Both the position numbers and the translations under genes were made by a program. Shown piece after piece: positions 63,955 through 64,000 of a DNA stretch of 64,000 bases. The stretch is from the NCBI GenBank assembly GCA_029582165.1, contig CM055893.1:27131179-27195178 (forward strand), written 5' to 3'. Origin of the DNA: Portulaca oleracea (taxonomy: Eukaryota > Streptophyta > Magnoliopsida > Caryophyllales > Portulacaceae). Under the pieces are notes generated by a model, which searched no databases, was not told where the DNA came from, and saw nothing but the letters and a program-made list of their open reading frames with translations. The stretch's first letter is position 1; each line of letters begins with the position of its first letter.

Positions 63955-64000
63955 TACTTTCGGAGTTGGCTAGACCACCGGAGGATCATTCTGGTTTATT

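Larger units (their letters stand above)
49678..64000. repeat. Large direct duplication, copy 2 (runs past the window end)
   Basis: 49678-52922 equals 40199-43437 and 58909-64000 equals 43438-48533, with scattered, mostly single-base indels. The segment 52923-58908 has no counterpart in copy 1. The entry point reads AAGCTCC/CGATTCC, where AAGCTCC belongs to element 2's 3' region and CGATTCC to element 1's. Confidence 0.9.
59517..64000 (+). mobile_element. Gag-protease-only Athila-like element 3 (copy of element 2), cut by the window end
   Basis: LTR 59517-61203 (1,687 bp), PBS 61209-61226, gag from 61355, protease to 63954. The LTR array (59835-60156) keeps the 21-bp pair step, but 59974-60018 differs strongly from 44512-44556 in an otherwise near-identical copy. 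The element continues past the window. Confidence 0.9.

Noticed and set aside
1..64000. Host genes, tRNA, rRNA, organellar or integrated pararetrovirus sequence
   Set aside because: No such motif was recognised on either strand. Reverse-transcriptase sequence here has LTRs, PBS and integrase of LTR retrotransposons.

Overview
The window is repeat DNA from a flowering plant, most likely a dicot with a large, transposon-rich genome; I cannot name the species. The evidence is the set of plant-specific LTR-retrotransposon lineages: Ty3/gypsy elements of the Athila/Tat group with a tRNA-Asp-type primer-binding site (TGGCGCCGTTGCCGGGGA and variants), Ogre/Tat-like elements with a tRNA-Arg-type site (TGGCGACTCCACTGGGGA), a gypsy-like element with a tRNA-iMet-type site (TTGGTATCAGAGC), and a decayed Ty1/copia element. 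I see no host gene, rRNA, tRNA or CRISPR array. Essentially every base can be assigned to a retrotransposon or its remains, and all coding regions are pseudogenes or nearly so.

Layout. 1-4762: 5' part of an Ogre/Tat-like element (+): LTR end, PBS, long leader, gag, start of RT. It is cut at 4763 by a decayed Ty1/copia element (-, 4763-9637). A solo LTR (9638-11012, near-perfect 5-bp target duplication) follows. 11390-33120 is an outer Athila-like element (-) with gag-protease coding only. Inside its gag sits a 14,119-bp Athila-like element (-, 17259-31377) with two LTRs, a perfect target duplication (gaact), PBS, PPT, gag-PR-RT-RH-INT and an extra 3' ORF; it carries only a handful of lesions. 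33121-42443 is a gypsy-like element (-) with an iMet PBS, apparently split by a + strand Athila-like element (34935-41737) that encodes Gag-protease plus an Arg/Lys/Trp-rich tail but no RT or integrase. 42444-44055 holds an LTR piece, an Ogre protease/G-patch piece and an Athila RT scrap. 44056-49677 is a second gag-protease-only element. From 49678 to the window end the block 40199-49677 is repeated almost base for base, with an additional 5,986 bp (52923-58908) that holds the rest of an Athila-like LTR, a gag fragment and most of a second Ogre/Tat-like element.

How the parts relate. The 14-kb inner element has the full enzyme set. Its Gag, protease and LTR ends are clearly homologous to those of the enzyme-less elements at 34935, 44056 and 59517, so a partner/parasite relationship within one lineage is plausible (inference).

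Most interesting signal. The LTRs of the Athila-like families, and a Ty1/copia LTR, carry clusters of short palindromes whose sequences differ between families (GACCGTGGCCACGGTC, GACCGCACCTGCGGTC, GGTCGCGGGCGCGACC, CAACACGGTCCGTGTTG). Their geometry is the same: pairs 20-22 bp apart, with pairs commonly repeating every 67-82 bp. The inner element has a second copy of its own array inside the element, upstream of its extra ORF, and there the pair period is a very regular 76-78 bp. Other notable signals are a duplicated polypurine tract behind a conserved hairpin, conserved blocks in the 3' noncoding region, and the large direct duplication, which could be real or an assembly artefact.
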